Source: Strongylocentrotus droebachiensis (Eukaryota; Echinodermata; Echinoidea; Camarodonta; Strongylocentrotidae). Taken from it: a DNA stretch of 64,000 nt. The translations under genes and the position numbers were made by a program. The stretch is from positions 310,001-374,000 of the forward strand of contig JAVYIG010000898.1 of the NCBI GenBank assembly GCA_035222895.1, in the 5' to 3' direction. Under the pieces are notes generated by a model. The model was not told the DNA's origin and did no database searches. It saw nothing but the letters and a program-made list of their open reading frames with translations. Shown here one piece after another: positions 9,701 through 23,162 of the stretch (position 1 is its first letter; each line of letters begins with the position of its first letter).

Positions 9701-9834
9701 TTCTCTACCTGTTCGCGACATCGGTTTATGTTTCTCATCTTTCCCTTAAAAAAATGTACCATGGTAACCAACATTCCATGGTAGTCAAAATTACCATGGT
9801 GGACCACGGTAACCATGGTTATCATGGTACATCA
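6728..9834 (+). repeat. 3,107-bp tandem duplication, copy 2
   Basis: It repeats copy 1 unit for unit with the same variants; one private change was noticed here (G at 8645). About four differences in 3.1 kb were seen by eye, so the duplication is recent. After 9834 the copies part: copy 2 continues with the B unit carrying AAAAGCG, whereas copy 1 was followed by the GTG-type B unit. Confidence 0.9.
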
Positions 9835-11360
9835 CATTTGCAAATATCTTTCTTAAAAAGAATGGTATGGTCTCCTAAGTGGTATCATTATGTTGCGCTT
9901 GAGCTTCTCTACCTGTTCGCGCCATCGGTTTATGTTTCTCATCCTTATTTATTGCGCGGTGTTGAAAACGATTAAATCGCGTATATACTGTCATATTGTG
10001 CAATAAAAGCGTCATTTGAAGCATTTTTTACATTTGCAAATATCTTTCTTAAAAAGAATGGTATGGTCTCCTAAGTGGTATCATTATGTTGCGCTTGAGC
10101 TTCTCTACCTGTTCGCGCCATCGGTTTATGTTTCTCATCCTTATTTATTGCGCGATGTTGAAAACGATTAAATCGCGTATATACTGTCATATTGCGCAAT
10201 AAAAGAGTCATTTGAAGCATTTTTTACATTTTCAACATCACATTTGCAAATATCTTTCTTAAAAAGAATGGTATGGTCTCCTAAGTGGTATCATTATGTT
10301 GCGCTTGAGCTTTTCTACCTGTTCGCGCCATCGGTTTATGTTTCTCATCCTTATTTATTGCGCGGTGTTGAAAACGATTAAATCGCGTATATACTGTCAT
10401 ATTGTGCAATAAAAGAGTCATTTGAAGCATTTTTTACATTTGCAAATATCTTTCTTTAAAAAAATGGTATGGTCTCCTAAGTGGTATCATTATGTTGCGC
10501 TTGAGCTTCTCTACCTGTTCGCGACATCGGTTTATGTTTCTCATCTTTCCCTTAAAAAAATGTACCATGGTAACCAACATTCCATGGTAGTCAAAATTAC
10601 CATGGTGGACCACGGTAACAAATGGTTATCATGGTACATCACATTTGCAAATATCTTTCTTAAAAAGAATGGTATGGTCTCCTAAGTGGTATCATTATGT
10701 TGCGCTTGAGCTTCTCTACCTGTTCGCGACATCGGTTTATGTTTCTCATCTTTCCCTTAAAAAAATGTACCATGGTAACTAACATTCCATGGTAGTCAAA
10801 ATTACCATGGTGGACCACGGTAACCATGGTTATCATGGTACATCACATTTGCAAATATCTTTCTTAAAAAGAATGGTATGGTCTCCTAAGTGGTATCATT
10901 ATGTTGCGCTTGAGCTTCTCTACCTGTTCGCGCCATCGGTTTATGTTTCTCATCTTTATTTATTGCGCGATGTTGAAAACGATTAAATCGCGTATATACT
11001 GTCATATTGCGCAATAAAAGAGTCATTTGAAGCATTTTTTACATTTGCAACATCACATTTGCAAATATCTTTCTTAAAAAGAATGGTATGGTCTCCTAAG
11101 TGGTATCATTATGTTGCGCTTGAGCTTCTCTACCTGTTCGCGTCATCGGTTTATGTTTTTCATCTTTATTTATTGCGCTTAGAATGCTATGGTCTCCTAA
11201 ATGGTATCATTATGTTGCGCTTGAGCTTCTCTACCTGTTCGCGACATCGGTTTATGTTTCTCATCTTTCCCTTAAAAAAATGTACCATGGTAACCAACAT
11301 TCCATGGTAGTCAAAATTACCATGGTGGACCACGGTAACCATGGTTATCATGGTACATCA
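8405..11360 (+). repeat. 2,956-bp higher-order cassette, copy 1 of 5
   Basis: Thirteen units: C+A, B+, B, A, B+, C+A, B, B+, B, A*, A*, B+, C+A, summing to 2,956 bp. Landmarks in order are CTCTATCTG, TTTTCAACATCA, AGTAATTTG, CCGTCGG, AAAAGCG, CTTTTCTAC, GGTAACAAATGG and GGTAACTAAC. Full copies lie at 23163-26118, 31431-34387, 42512-45468 and 59938-62894 (the last three are 2,957 bp). Partial copies lie at 5298-6727 (first six units) and 14092-16336 (last ten). This copy spans the join of the 3,107-bp and 4,976-bp duplications. Confidence 0.9.
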
Positions 11361-14091
11361 CATTTGCAAATATCTTTCTTAAAAAGAATGGTATGGTCTC
11401 CTAAGTGGTATCATTATGTTGCGCTTGAGCTTCTCTACCTGTTCGCGCCATCGGTTTATGTTTCTCATCCTTATTTATTGCGCGGTGTTGAAAACGATTA
11501 AATCGCGTATATACTGTCATATTGTGCAATAAAAGAGTCATTTGAAGCATTTTTTACATTTGCAAATATCTTTCTTAAAAAGAATGGTATGGTCTCCTAA
11601 GTGGTATCATTATGTTGCGCTTGAGCTTCTCTACCTGTTCGCGACATCGGTTTATGTTTCTCATCTTTCCCTTAAAAAAATGTACCATGGTAACCAACAT
11701 TCCATGGTAGTCAAAATTACCATGGTGGACCACGGTAACCATGGTTATCATGGTACATCACATTTGCAAATATCTTTCTTAAAAAGAATGGTATGGTCTC
11801 CTAAGTGGTATCATTATGTTGCGCTTGAGCTTCTCTACCTGTTCGCGACATCGGTTTATGTTTCTCATCTTTCCCTTAAAAAAATGTACCATGGTAACCA
11901 ACATTCCATGGTAGTCAAAATTACCATGGTGGACCACGGTAACCATGGTTATCATGGTACATCACATTTGCAAATATCTTTCTTAAAAAGAATGGTATGG
12001 TCTCCTAAGTGGTATCATTATGTTGCGCTTGAGCTTCTCTACCTGTTCGCGCCATCGGTTTATGTTTCTCATCTTTATTTATTGCGCGATGTTGAAAACG
12101 ATTAAATCGCGTATATACTGTCATATTGCGCAATAAAAGAGTCATTTGAAGCATTTTTTACATTTGCAACATCACATTTGCAAATATCTTTCTTAAAAAG
12201 AATGGTATGGTCTCCTAAGTGGTATCATTATGTTGCGCTTGAGCTTCTCTACCTGTTCGCGCCATCGGTTTATGTTTCTCATCCTTATTTATTGCGCGGT
12301 GTTGAAAACGATTAAATCGCGTATATACTGTCATATTGTGCAATAAAAGAGTCATTTGAAGCATTTTTTACATTTGCAAATATCTTTCTTAAAAAGAATG
12401 GTATGGTCTCCTAAGTGGTATCATTATGTTGCGCTTGAGCTTCTCTACCTGTTCGCGACATCGGTTTATGTTTCTCATCTTTCCCTTAAAAAAATGTACC
12501 ATGGTAACCAACATTCCATGGTAGTCAAAATTACCATGGTGGACCACGGTAACCATGGTTATCATGGTACATCACATTTGCAAATATCTTTCTTAAAAAG
12601 AATGGTATGGTCTCCTAAGTGGTATCATTATGTTGCGCTTGAGCTTCTCTACCTGTTCGCGACATCGGTTTATGTTTCTCATCTTTCCCTTAAAAAAATG
12701 TACCATGGTAACCAACATTCCATGGTAGTCAAAATTACCATGGTGGACCACGGTAACCATGGTTATCATGGTACATCACATTTGCAAATATCTTTCTTAA
12801 AAAGAATGGTATGGTCTCCTAAGTGGTATCATTATGTTGCGCTTGAGCTTCTCTACCTGTTCGCGCCATCGGTTTATGTTTCTCATCTTTATTTATTGCG
12901 CGATGTTGAAAACGATTAAATCGCGTATATACTGTCATATTGCGCAATAAAAGAGTCATTTGAAGCATTTTTTACATTTGCAACATCACATTTGCAAATA
13001 TCTTTCTTAAAAAGAATGGTATGGTCTCCTAAGTGGTATCATTATGTTGCGCTTGAGCTTCTCTACCTGTTCGCGTCATCGGTTTATGTTTTTCATCTTT
13101 ATTTATTGCGCTTAGAATGCTATGGTCTCCTAAATGGTATCATTATGTTGCGCTTGAGCTTCTCTACCTGTTCGCGACATCGGTTTATGTTTCTCATCTT
13201 TCCCTTAAAAAAATGTACCATGGTAACCAACATTCCATGGTAGTCAAAATTACCATGGTGGACCACGGTAACCATGGTTATCATGGTACATCACATTTGC
13301 AAATATCTTTCTTAAAAAGAATGGTATGGTCTCCTAAGTGGTATCATTGTGTTGCGCTTGAGCTTCTCTACCTGTTCGCGCCATCGGTTTATGTTTCTCA
13401 TCCTTATTTATTGCGCGGTGTTGAAAACGATTAAATCGCGTATATACTGTCATATTTTTCAATAAAAGAGTCATTTGAAGCATTTTTTACATTTGCAAAT
13501 ATCTTTCTTAAAAAGAATGGTATGGTCTCCTAAGTGGTATCATTATGTTGCGCTTGAGCTTCTCTACCTGTTTGCGCCATCGGTTTATGTTTCTCATCTT
13601 TATTTATTGCGCGATGTTGAAAACGATTAAATCGCGTATATACTGTCATATTGCGCAATAAAAGAGTCATTTGAAGCATTTTTTACATTTGCAACATCAC
13701 ATTTGCAAATATCTTTCTTAAAAAGAATGGTATGGTCTCCTAAGTGGTATCATTGTGTTGCGCTTGAGCTTCTCTACCTGTTCGCGCCATCGGTTTATGT
13801 TTCTCATCCTTATTTATTGCGCGGTGTTGAAAACGATTAAATCGCGTATATACTGTCATATTTTTCAATAAAAGAGTCATTTGAAGCATTTTTTACATTT
13901 GCAAATATCTTTCTTAAAAAGAATGGTATGGTCTCCTAAGTGGTATCATTATGTTGCGCTTGAGCTTCTCTACCTGTTCGCGCCATCGGTTTATGTTTCT
14001 CATCCTTATTTATTGCGCGGTGTTGAAAACGATTAAATCGCGTATATACTGTCATATTGTGCAATAAAAGAGTCATTTGAAGCATTTTTTA
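9116..14091 (+). repeat. 4,976-bp tandem duplication, copy 1
   Basis: Twenty-three units from an A unit at 9116 through a B unit ending at 14091. It includes most of a 2,956-bp cassette, then B, A, A, B+, B, A, A, B+, C+A, and a B/B+/B/B series. I noticed no base difference from copy 2 by eye. The next unit (14092) is the start of copy 2. Confidence 0.9.
10437..10845 (+). repeat. Diverged A* pair with damaged palindromes
   Basis: The first unit (205 bp) reads GGTAACAAATGG instead of GGTAACCATGG, which destroys the fourth CCATGG and adds 1 bp. The second reads GGTAACTAACATT instead of GGTAACCAACATT. Copies are at 15413-15821, 25195-25603, 33463-33872, 44544-44953 and 61970-62379. The last three carry a further A (GGTAAACTAAC) and ATCCTTCTT in the head, so they form a derived lineage; the copies at 10437 and 15413 share CTTTAAAAAAATGG. 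These markers give a copy phylogeny. Confidence 0.9.
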
Positions 14092-17000
14092 CATTTGCAA
14101 ATATCTTTCTTAAAAAGAATGGTATGGTCTCCTAAGTGGTATCATTATGTTGCGCTTGAGCTTCTCTACCTGTTCGCGACATCGGTTTATGTTTCTCATC
14201 TTTCCCTTAAAAAAATGTACCATGGTAACCAACATTCCATGGTAGTCAAAATTACCATGGTGGACCACGGTAACCATGGTTATCATGGTACATCACATTT
14301 GCAAATATCTTTCTTAAAAAGAATGGTATGGTCTCCTAAGTGGTATCATTATGTTGCGCTTGAGCTTCTCTACCTGTTCGCGCCGTCGGTTTATGTTTCT
14401 CATCTTTATTTATTGCGCGATGTTGAAAACGATTAAATCGCGTATATACTGTCATATTGCGCAATAAAAGAGTCATTTGAAGCATTTTTTACATTTGCAA
14501 CATCACATTTGCAAATATCTTTCTTAAAAAGAATGGTATGGTCTCCTAAGTGGTATCATTATGTTGCGCTTGAGCTTCTCTACCTGTTCGCGTCATCGGT
14601 TTATGTTTTTCATCTTTATTTATTGCGCTTAGAATGCTATGGTCTCCTAAATGGTATCATTATGTTGCGCTTGAGCTTCTCTACCTGTTCGCGACATCGG
14701 TTTATGTTTCTCATCTTTCCCTTAAAAAAATGTACCATGGTAACCAACATTCCATGGTAGTCAAAATTACCATGGTGGACCACGGTAACCATGGTTATCA
14801 TGGTACATCACATTTGCAAATATCTTTCTTAAAAAGAATGGTATGGTCTCCTAAGTGGTATCATTATGTTGCGCTTGAGCTTCTCTACCTGTTCGCGCCA
14901 TCGGTTTATGTTTCTCATCCTTATTTATTGCGCGGTGTTGAAAACGATTAAATCGCGTATATACTGTCATATTGTGCAATAAAAGCGTCATTTGAAGCAT
15001 TTTTTACATTTGCAAATATCTTTCTTAAAAAGAATGGTATGGTCTCCTAAGTGGTATCATTATGTTGCGCTTGAGCTTCTCTACCTGTTCGCGCCATCGG
15101 TTTATGTTTCTCATCCTTATTTATTGCGCGATGTTGAAAACGATTAAATCGCGTATATACTGTCATATTGCGCAATAAAAGAGTCATTTGAAGCATTTTT
15201 TACATTTTCAACATCACATTTGCAAATATCTTTCTTAAAAAGAATGGTATGGTCTCCTAAGTGGTATCATTATGTTGCGCTTGAGCTTTTCTACCTGTTC
15301 GCGCCATCGGTTTATGTTTCTCATCCTTATTTATTGCGCGGTGTTGAAAACGATTAAATCGCGTATATACTGTCATATTGTGCAATAAAAGAGTCATTTG
15401 AAGCATTTTTTACATTTGCAAATATCTTTCTTTAAAAAAATGGTATGGTCTCCTAAGTGGTATCATTATGTTGCGCTTGAGCTTCTCTACCTGTTCGCGA
15501 CATCGGTTTATGTTTCTCATCTTTCCCTTAAAAAAATGTACCATGGTAACCAACATTCCATGGTAGTCAAAATTACCATGGTGGACCACGGTAACAAATG
15601 GTTATCATGGTACATCACATTTGCAAATATCTTTCTTAAAAAGAATGGTATGGTCTCCTAAGTGGTATCATTATGTTGCGCTTGAGCTTCTCTACCTGTT
15701 CGCGACATCGGTTTATGTTTCTCATCTTTCCCTTAAAAAAATGTACCATGGTAACTAACATTCCATGGTAGTCAAAATTACCATGGTGGACCACGGTAAC
15801 CATGGTTATCATGGTACATCACATTTGCAAATATCTTTCTTAAAAAGAATGGTATGGTCTCCTAAGTGGTATCATTATGTTGCGCTTGAGCTTCTCTACC
15901 TGTTCGCGCCATCGGTTTATGTTTCTCATCTTTATTTATTGCGCGATGTTGAAAACGATTAAATCGCGTATATACTGTCATATTGCGCAATAAAAGAGTC
16001 ATTTGAAGCATTTTTTACATTTGCAACATCACATTTGCAAATATCTTTCTTAAAAAGAATGGTATGGTCTCCTAAGTGGTATCATTATGTTGCGCTTGAG
16101 CTTCTCTACCTGTTCGCGTCATCGGTTTATGTTTTTCATCTTTATTTATTGCGCTTAGAATGCTATGGTCTCCTAAATGGTATCATTATGTTGCGCTTGA
16201 GCTTCTCTACCTGTTCGCGACATCGGTTTATGTTTCTCATCTTTCCCTTAAAAAAATGTACCATGGTAACCAACATTCCATGGTAGTCAAAATTACCATG
16301 GTGGACCACGGTAACCATGGTTATCATGGTACATCACATTTGCAAATATCTTTCTTAAAAAGAATGGTATGGTCTCCTAAGTGGTATCATTATGTTGCGC
16401 TTGAGCTTCTCTACCTGTTCGCGCCATCGGTTTATGTTTCTCATCCTTATTTATTGCGCGGTGTTGAAAACGATTAAATCGCGTATATACTGTCATATTG
16501 TGCAATAAAAGAGTCATTTGAAGCATTTTTTACATTTGCAAATATCTTTCTTAAAAAGAATGGTATGGTCTCCTAAGTGGTATCATTATGTTGCGCTTGA
16601 GCTTCTCTACCTGTTCGCGACATCGGTTTATGTTTCTCATCTTTCCCTTAAAAAAATGTACCATGGTAACCAACATTCCATGGTAGTCAAAATTACCATG
16701 GTGGACCACGGTAACCATGGTTATCATGGTACATCACATTTGCAAATATCTTTCTTAAAAAGAATGGTATGGTCTCCTAAGTGGTATCATTATGTTGCGC
16801 TTGAGCTTCTCTACCTGTTCGCGACATCGGTTTATGTTTCTCATCTTTCCCTTAAAAAAATGTACCATGGTAACCAACATTCCATGGTAGTCAAAATTAC
16901 CATGGTGGACCACGGTAACCATGGTTATCATGGTACATCACATTTGCAAATATCTTTCTTAAAAAGAATGGTATGGTCTCCTAAGTGGTATCATTATGTT

Positions 17001-19067
17001 GCGCTTGAGCTTCTCTACCTGTTCGCGCCATCGGTTTATGTTTCTCATCTTTATTTATTGCGCGATGTTGAAAACGATTAAATCGCGTATATACTGTCAT
17101 ATTGCGCAATAAAAGAGTCATTTGAAGCATTTTTTACATTTGCAACATCACATTTGCAAATATCTTTCTTAAAAAGAATGGTATGGTCTCCTAAGTGGTA
17201 TCATTATGTTGCGCTTGAGCTTCTCTACCTGTTCGCGCCATCGGTTTATGTTTCTCATCCTTATTTATTGCGCGGTGTTGAAAACGATTAAATCGCGTAT
17301 ATACTGTCATATTGTGCAATAAAAGAGTCATTTGAAGCATTTTTTACATTTGCAAATATCTTTCTTAAAAAGAATGGTATGGTCTCCTAAGTGGTATCAT
17401 TATGTTGCGCTTGAGCTTCTCTACCTGTTCGCGACATCGGTTTATGTTTCTCATCTTTCCCTTAAAAAAATGTACCATGGTAACCAACATTCCATGGTAG
17501 TCAAAATTACCATGGTGGACCACGGTAACCATGGTTATCATGGTACATCACATTTGCAAATATCTTTCTTAAAAAGAATGGTATGGTCTCCTAAGTGGTA
17601 TCATTATGTTGCGCTTGAGCTTCTCTACCTGTTCGCGACATCGGTTTATGTTTCTCATCTTTCCCTTAAAAAAATGTACCATGGTAACCAACATTCCATG
17701 GTAGTCAAAATTACCATGGTGGACCACGGTAACCATGGTTATCATGGTACATCACATTTGCAAATATCTTTCTTAAAAAGAATGGTATGGTCTCCTAAGT
17801 GGTATCATTATGTTGCGCTTGAGCTTCTCTACCTGTTCGCGCCATCGGTTTATGTTTCTCATCTTTATTTATTGCGCGATGTTGAAAACGATTAAATCGC
17901 GTATATACTGTCATATTGCGCAATAAAAGAGTCATTTGAAGCATTTTTTACATTTGCAACATCACATTTGCAAATATCTTTCTTAAAAAGAATGGTATGG
18001 TCTCCTAAGTGGTATCATTATGTTGCGCTTGAGCTTCTCTACCTGTTCGCGTCATCGGTTTATGTTTTTCATCTTTATTTATTGCGCTTAGAATGCTATG
18101 GTCTCCTAAATGGTATCATTATGTTGCGCTTGAGCTTCTCTACCTGTTCGCGACATCGGTTTATGTTTCTCATCTTTCCCTTAAAAAAATGTACCATGGT
18201 AACCAACATTCCATGGTAGTCAAAATTACCATGGTGGACCACGGTAACCATGGTTATCATGGTACATCACATTTGCAAATATCTTTCTTAAAAAGAATGG
18301 TATGGTCTCCTAAGTGGTATCATTGTGTTGCGCTTGAGCTTCTCTACCTGTTCGCGCCATCGGTTTATGTTTCTCATCCTTATTTATTGCGCGGTGTTGA
18401 AAACGATTAAATCGCGTATATACTGTCATATTTTTCAATAAAAGAGTCATTTGAAGCATTTTTTACATTTGCAAATATCTTTCTTAAAAAGAATGGTATG
18501 GTCTCCTAAGTGGTATCATTATGTTGCGCTTGAGCTTCTCTACCTGTTTGCGCCATCGGTTTATGTTTCTCATCTTTATTTATTGCGCGATGTTGAAAAC
18601 GATTAAATCGCGTATATACTGTCATATTGCGCAATAAAAGAGTCATTTGAAGCATTTTTTACATTTGCAACATCACATTTGCAAATATCTTTCTTAAAAA
18701 GAATGGTATGGTCTCCTAAGTGGTATCATTGTGTTGCGCTTGAGCTTCTCTACCTGTTCGCGCCATCGGTTTATGTTTCTCATCCTTATTTATTGCGCGG
18801 TGTTGAAAACGATTAAATCGCGTATATACTGTCATATTTTTCAATAAAAGAGTCATTTGAAGCATTTTTTACATTTGCAAATATCTTTCTTAAAAAGAAT
18901 GGTATGGTCTCCTAAGTGGTATCATTATGTTGCGCTTGAGCTTCTCTACCTGTTCGCGCCATCGGTTTATGTTTCTCATCCTTATTTATTGCGCGGTGTT
19001 GAAAACGATTAAATCGCGTATATACTGTCATATTGTGCAATAAAAGAGTCATTTGAAGCATTTTTTA
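14092..19067 (+). repeat. 4,976-bp tandem duplication, copy 2
   Basis: It follows copy 1 directly and repeats all 23 units, including the rare variants CTTTTCTAC, CTTTAAAAAAATGG, GGTAACAAATGG and GGTAACTAAC. Identity appears close to complete, which points to a very recent duplication; an assembly duplication cannot be excluded from sequence alone. From 19068 the array continues with A, A instead of A, B+, which marks the end of the repeated block. Confidence 0.88.
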
Positions 19068-22000
19068 CATTTGCAAATATCTTTCTTAAAAAGAATGGTA
19101 TGGTCTCCTAAGTGGTATCATTATGTTGCGCTTGAGCTTCTCTACCTGTTCGCGACATCGGTTTATGTTTCTCATCTTTCCCTTAAAAAAATGTACCATG
19201 GTAACCAACATTCCATGGTAGTCAAAATTACCATGGTGGACCACGGTAACCATGGTTATCATGGTACATCACATTTGCAAATATCTTTCTTAAAAAGAAT
19301 GGTATGGTCTCCTAAGTGGTATCATTATGTTGCGCTTGAGCTTCTCTACCTGTTCGCGACATCGGTTTATGTTTCTCATCTTTCCCTTAAAAAAATGTAC
19401 CATGGTAACCAACATTCCATGGTAGTCAAAATTACCATGGTGGACCACGGTAACCATGGTTATCATGGTACATCACATTTGCAAATATCTTTCTTAAAAA
19501 AGAAGGTATGGTCTCCTAAGTGGTATCATTATGTTGCGCTTGAGCTTCTCTACCTGTTCGCGCCATCGGTTTATGTTTCTCATCTTTATTTATTGCGCGA
19601 TGTTGAAAACGATTAAATCGCGTATATACTGTCATATTGCGCAATAAAAGAGTCATTTGAAGCATTTTTTACATTTGCAACATCACATTTGCAAATATCT
19701 TTCTTAAAAAGAATGGTATGGTCTCCTAAGTGGTATCATTATGTTGCGCTTGAGCTTCTCTACCTGTTCGCGTCATCGGTTTATGTTTTTCATCTTTATT
19801 TATTGCGCTTAGAATGCTATGGTCTCCTAAATGGTATCATTATGTTGCGCTTGAGCTTCTCTACCTGTTCGCGACATCGGTTTATGTTTCTCATCTTTCC
19901 CTTAAAAAAATGTACCATGGTAACCAACATTCCATGGTAGTCAAAATTACCATGGTGGACCACGGTAACCATGGTTATCATGGTACATCACATTTGCAAA
20001 TATCTTTCTTAAAAAGAATGGTATGGTCTCCTAAGTGGTATCATTGTGTTGCGCTTGAGCTTCTCTACCTGTTCGCGCCATCGGTTTATGTTTCTCATCC
20101 TTATTTATTGCGCGGTGTTGAAAACGATTAAATCGCGTATATACTGTCATATTTTTCAATAAAAGAGTCATTTGAAGCATTTTTTACATTTGCAAATATC
20201 TTTCTTAAAAAGAATGGTATGGTCTCCTAAGTGGTATCATTATGTTGCGCTTGAGCTTCTCTACCTGTTTGCGCCATCGGTTTATGTTTCTCATCTTTAT
20301 TTATTGCGCGATGTTGAAAACGATTAAATCGCGTATATACTGTCATATTGCGCAATAAAAGAGTCATTTGAAGCATTTTTTACATTTGCAACATCACATT
20401 TGCAAATATCTTTCTTAAAAAGAATGGTATGGTCTCCTAAGTGGTATCATTGTGTTGCGCTTGAGCTTCTCTACCTGTTCGCGCCATCGGTTTATGTTTC
20501 TCATCCTTATTTATTGCGCGGTGTTGAAAACGATTAAATCGCGTATATACTGTCATATTTTTCAATAAAAGAGTCATTTGAAGCATTTTTTACATTTGCA
20601 AATATCTTTCTTAAAAAGAATGGTATGGTCTCCTAAGTGGTATCATTGTGTTGCGCTTGAGCTTCTCTACCTGTTCGCGCCATCGGTTTATGTTTCTCAT
20701 CCTTATTTATTGCGCGGTGTTGAAAACGATTAAATCGCGTATATACTGTCATATTTTTCAATAAAAGAGTCATTTGAAGCATTTTTTACATTTGCAAATA
20801 TCTTTCTTAAAAAGAATGGTATGGTCTCCTAAGTGGTATCATTATGTTGCGCTTGAGCTTCTCTACCTGTTTGCGCCATCGGTTTATGTTTCTCATCTTT
20901 ATTTATTGCGCGATGTTGAAAACGATTAAATCGCGTATATACTGTCATATTGCACAATAAAAGAGCCATTTGAAGCAAGTTTTACATTTGCAAATATCTT
21001 TCTTAAAAAAATCAACTCGGTCTCCTAAGTGGTATCATTGTGTTGCGCTTGAGCTTCTCTACCTGTTCGCGCCATCGGTTTATGTTTCTCATCCTTATTT
21101 ATTGCGCGGTGTTGAAAACGATTAAATCGCGTATATACTGTCATATTTTTCAATAAAAGAGTCATTTGAAGCATTTTTTACATTTGCAAATATCTTTCTT
21201 AAAAAGAATGGTATGGTCTCCTAAGTGGTATCATTGTGTTGCGCTTGAGCTTCTCTACCTGTTCGCGCCATCGGTTTATGTTTCTCATCCTTATTTATTG
21301 CGCGGTGTTGAAAACGATTAAATCGCGTATATACTGTCATATTTTTCAATAAAAGAGTCATTTGAAGCATTTTTTACATTTGCAAATATCTTTCTTAAAA
21401 AGAATGGTATGGTCTCCTAAGTGGTATCATTATGTTGCGCTTGAGCTTCTCTACCTGTTTGCGCCATCGGTTTATGTTTCTCATCTTTATTTATTGCGCG
21501 ATGTTGAAAACGATTAAATCGCGTATATACTGTCATATTGCACAATAAAAGAGCCATTTGAAGCAAGTTTTACATTTGCAAATATCTTTCTTAAAAAAAT
21601 CAACTCGGTCTCCTAAGTGGTATCATTATGCTGCGCTTGAGCTTCTCTATCTGTTCGCGTCATCGGTTTATGTTTTTCATCTTTATTTATTGCGCTTAGA
21701 ATGCTATGGTCTCCTAAATGGTATCATTATGTTGCGCTTGAGCTTCTCTACCTGTTCGCGACATCGGTTTATGTTTCTCATCTTTCCCTTAAAAAAATGT
21801 ACCATGGTAACCAACATTCCATGGTAGTCAAAATTACCATGGTGGACCACGGTAACCATGGTTATCATGGTACATCACATTTGCAAATATCTTTCTTAAA
21901 AAGAATGGTATGGTCTCCTAAGTGGTATCATTGTGTTGCGCTTGAGCTTCTCTACCTGTTCGCGCCATCGGTTTATGTTTCTCATCCTTATTTATTGCGC

Positions 22001-22157
22001 GGTGTTGAAAACGATTAAATCGCGTATATACTGTCATATTTTTCAATAAAAGAGTCATTTGAAGCATTTTTTACATTTGCAAATATCTTTCTTAAAAAGA
22101 ATGGTATGGTCTCCTAAGTGGTATCATTATGTTGCGCTTGAGCTTCTCTACCTGTTT
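19068..22157 (+). repeat. 3.1-kb block shared with 2096-5185 and 52518-55607
   Basis: Order: A, A, B+, C+A, B, B+, B, B, divergent triplets, C+A, B and the first part of a B unit, at +16,972 from 2096 and -33,450 from 52518. A private change lies at 19501-19504 (AGAAGG in place of GAATGG). The match ends inside the unit that starts at 22074, at a mapped crossover. Confidence 0.87.
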
Positions 22158-22465
22158 GCGCCATCGGTTTATGTTTCTCATCCTTATTTATTGCGCGGTG
22201 TTGAAAACGATTAAATCGCGTATATACTGTCATATTTTTCAATAAAAGAGTCATTTGAAGCATTTTTTACATTTGCAAATATCTTTCTTAAAAAGAATGG
22301 TATGGTCTCCTAAGTGGTATCATTATGTTGCGCTTGAGCTTCTCTACCTGTTTGCGCCATCGGTTTATGTTTCTCATCTTTATTTATTGCGCGATGTTGA
22401 AAACGATTAAATCGCGTATATACTGTCATATTGCACAATAAAAGAGCCATTTGAAGCAAGTTTTA
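21573..22465 (+). repeat. 893-bp local tandem duplication
   Basis: C+A (305), B (196), hybrid B (196) and B-TGCAC (196) sum to 893 bp, and 22466 restarts with the same C+A and B. The corresponding places at 4601 and 55023 have only one copy. This is the cleanest single unequal-crossover event in the window. Confidence 0.9.
22074..22269 (+). repeat. Hybrid B unit at the 893-bp crossover
   Basis: The head has CATTATG and TGTTTGCGCC (marker T at 22157), but from the marker C at 22183 the unit has CATCCTT, GCGCGGTG and TATTTTTCAATA, which belong to the GTG subfamily. The exchange is confined to 22158-22182. This combination occurs once in the window. Confidence 0.9.
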
Positions 22466-23162
22466 CATTTGCAAATATCTTTCTTAAAAAAATCAACTCG
22501 GTCTCCTAAGTGGTATCATTATGCTGCGCTTGAGCTTCTCTATCTGTTCGCGTCATCGGTTTATGTTTTTCATCTTTATTTATTGCGCTTAGAATGCTAT
22601 GGTCTCCTAAATGGTATCATTATGTTGCGCTTGAGCTTCTCTACCTGTTCGCGACATCGGTTTATGTTTCTCATCTTTCCCTTAAAAAAATGTACCATGG
22701 TAACCAACATTCCATGGTAGTCAAAATTACCATGGTGGACCACGGTAACCATGGTTATCATGGTACATCACATTTGCAAATATCTTTCTTAAAAAGAATG
22801 GTATGGTCTCCTAAGTGGTATCATTGTGTTGCGCTTGAGCTTCTCTACCTGTTCGCGCCATCGGTTTATGTTTCTCATCCTTATTTATTGCGCGGTGTTG
22901 AAAACGATTAAATCGCGTATATACTGTCATATTTTTCAATAAAAGAGTCATTTGAAGCATTTTTTACATTTGCAAATATCTTTCTTAAAAAGAATGGTAT
23001 GGTCTCCTAAGTGGTATCATTATGTTGCGCTTGAGCTTCTCTACCTGTTTGCGCCATCGGTTTATGTTTCTCATCTTTATTTATTGCGCGGTGTTGAAAA
23101 CGATTAAATCGCGTATATACTGTCATATTGTGCAATAAAAGAGTCATTTGAAGCATTTTTTA
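22466..23162 (+). repeat. C+A, B, B block (697 bp) before the cassette
   Basis: The units are C+A with an ATCAACTCGG head, B (GTG, TTTTTCAATA), then B with TGTTTGCGCC, CTTTATTT, GCGCGGTG and TGTGCAATA, itself a hybrid of two B subfamilies. The same three lie at 4601-5297, 7708-8404 and 55023-55719. The block is absent before the cassettes at 31431, 42512 and 59938, which follow a TGCAC unit directly. Confidence 0.87.
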
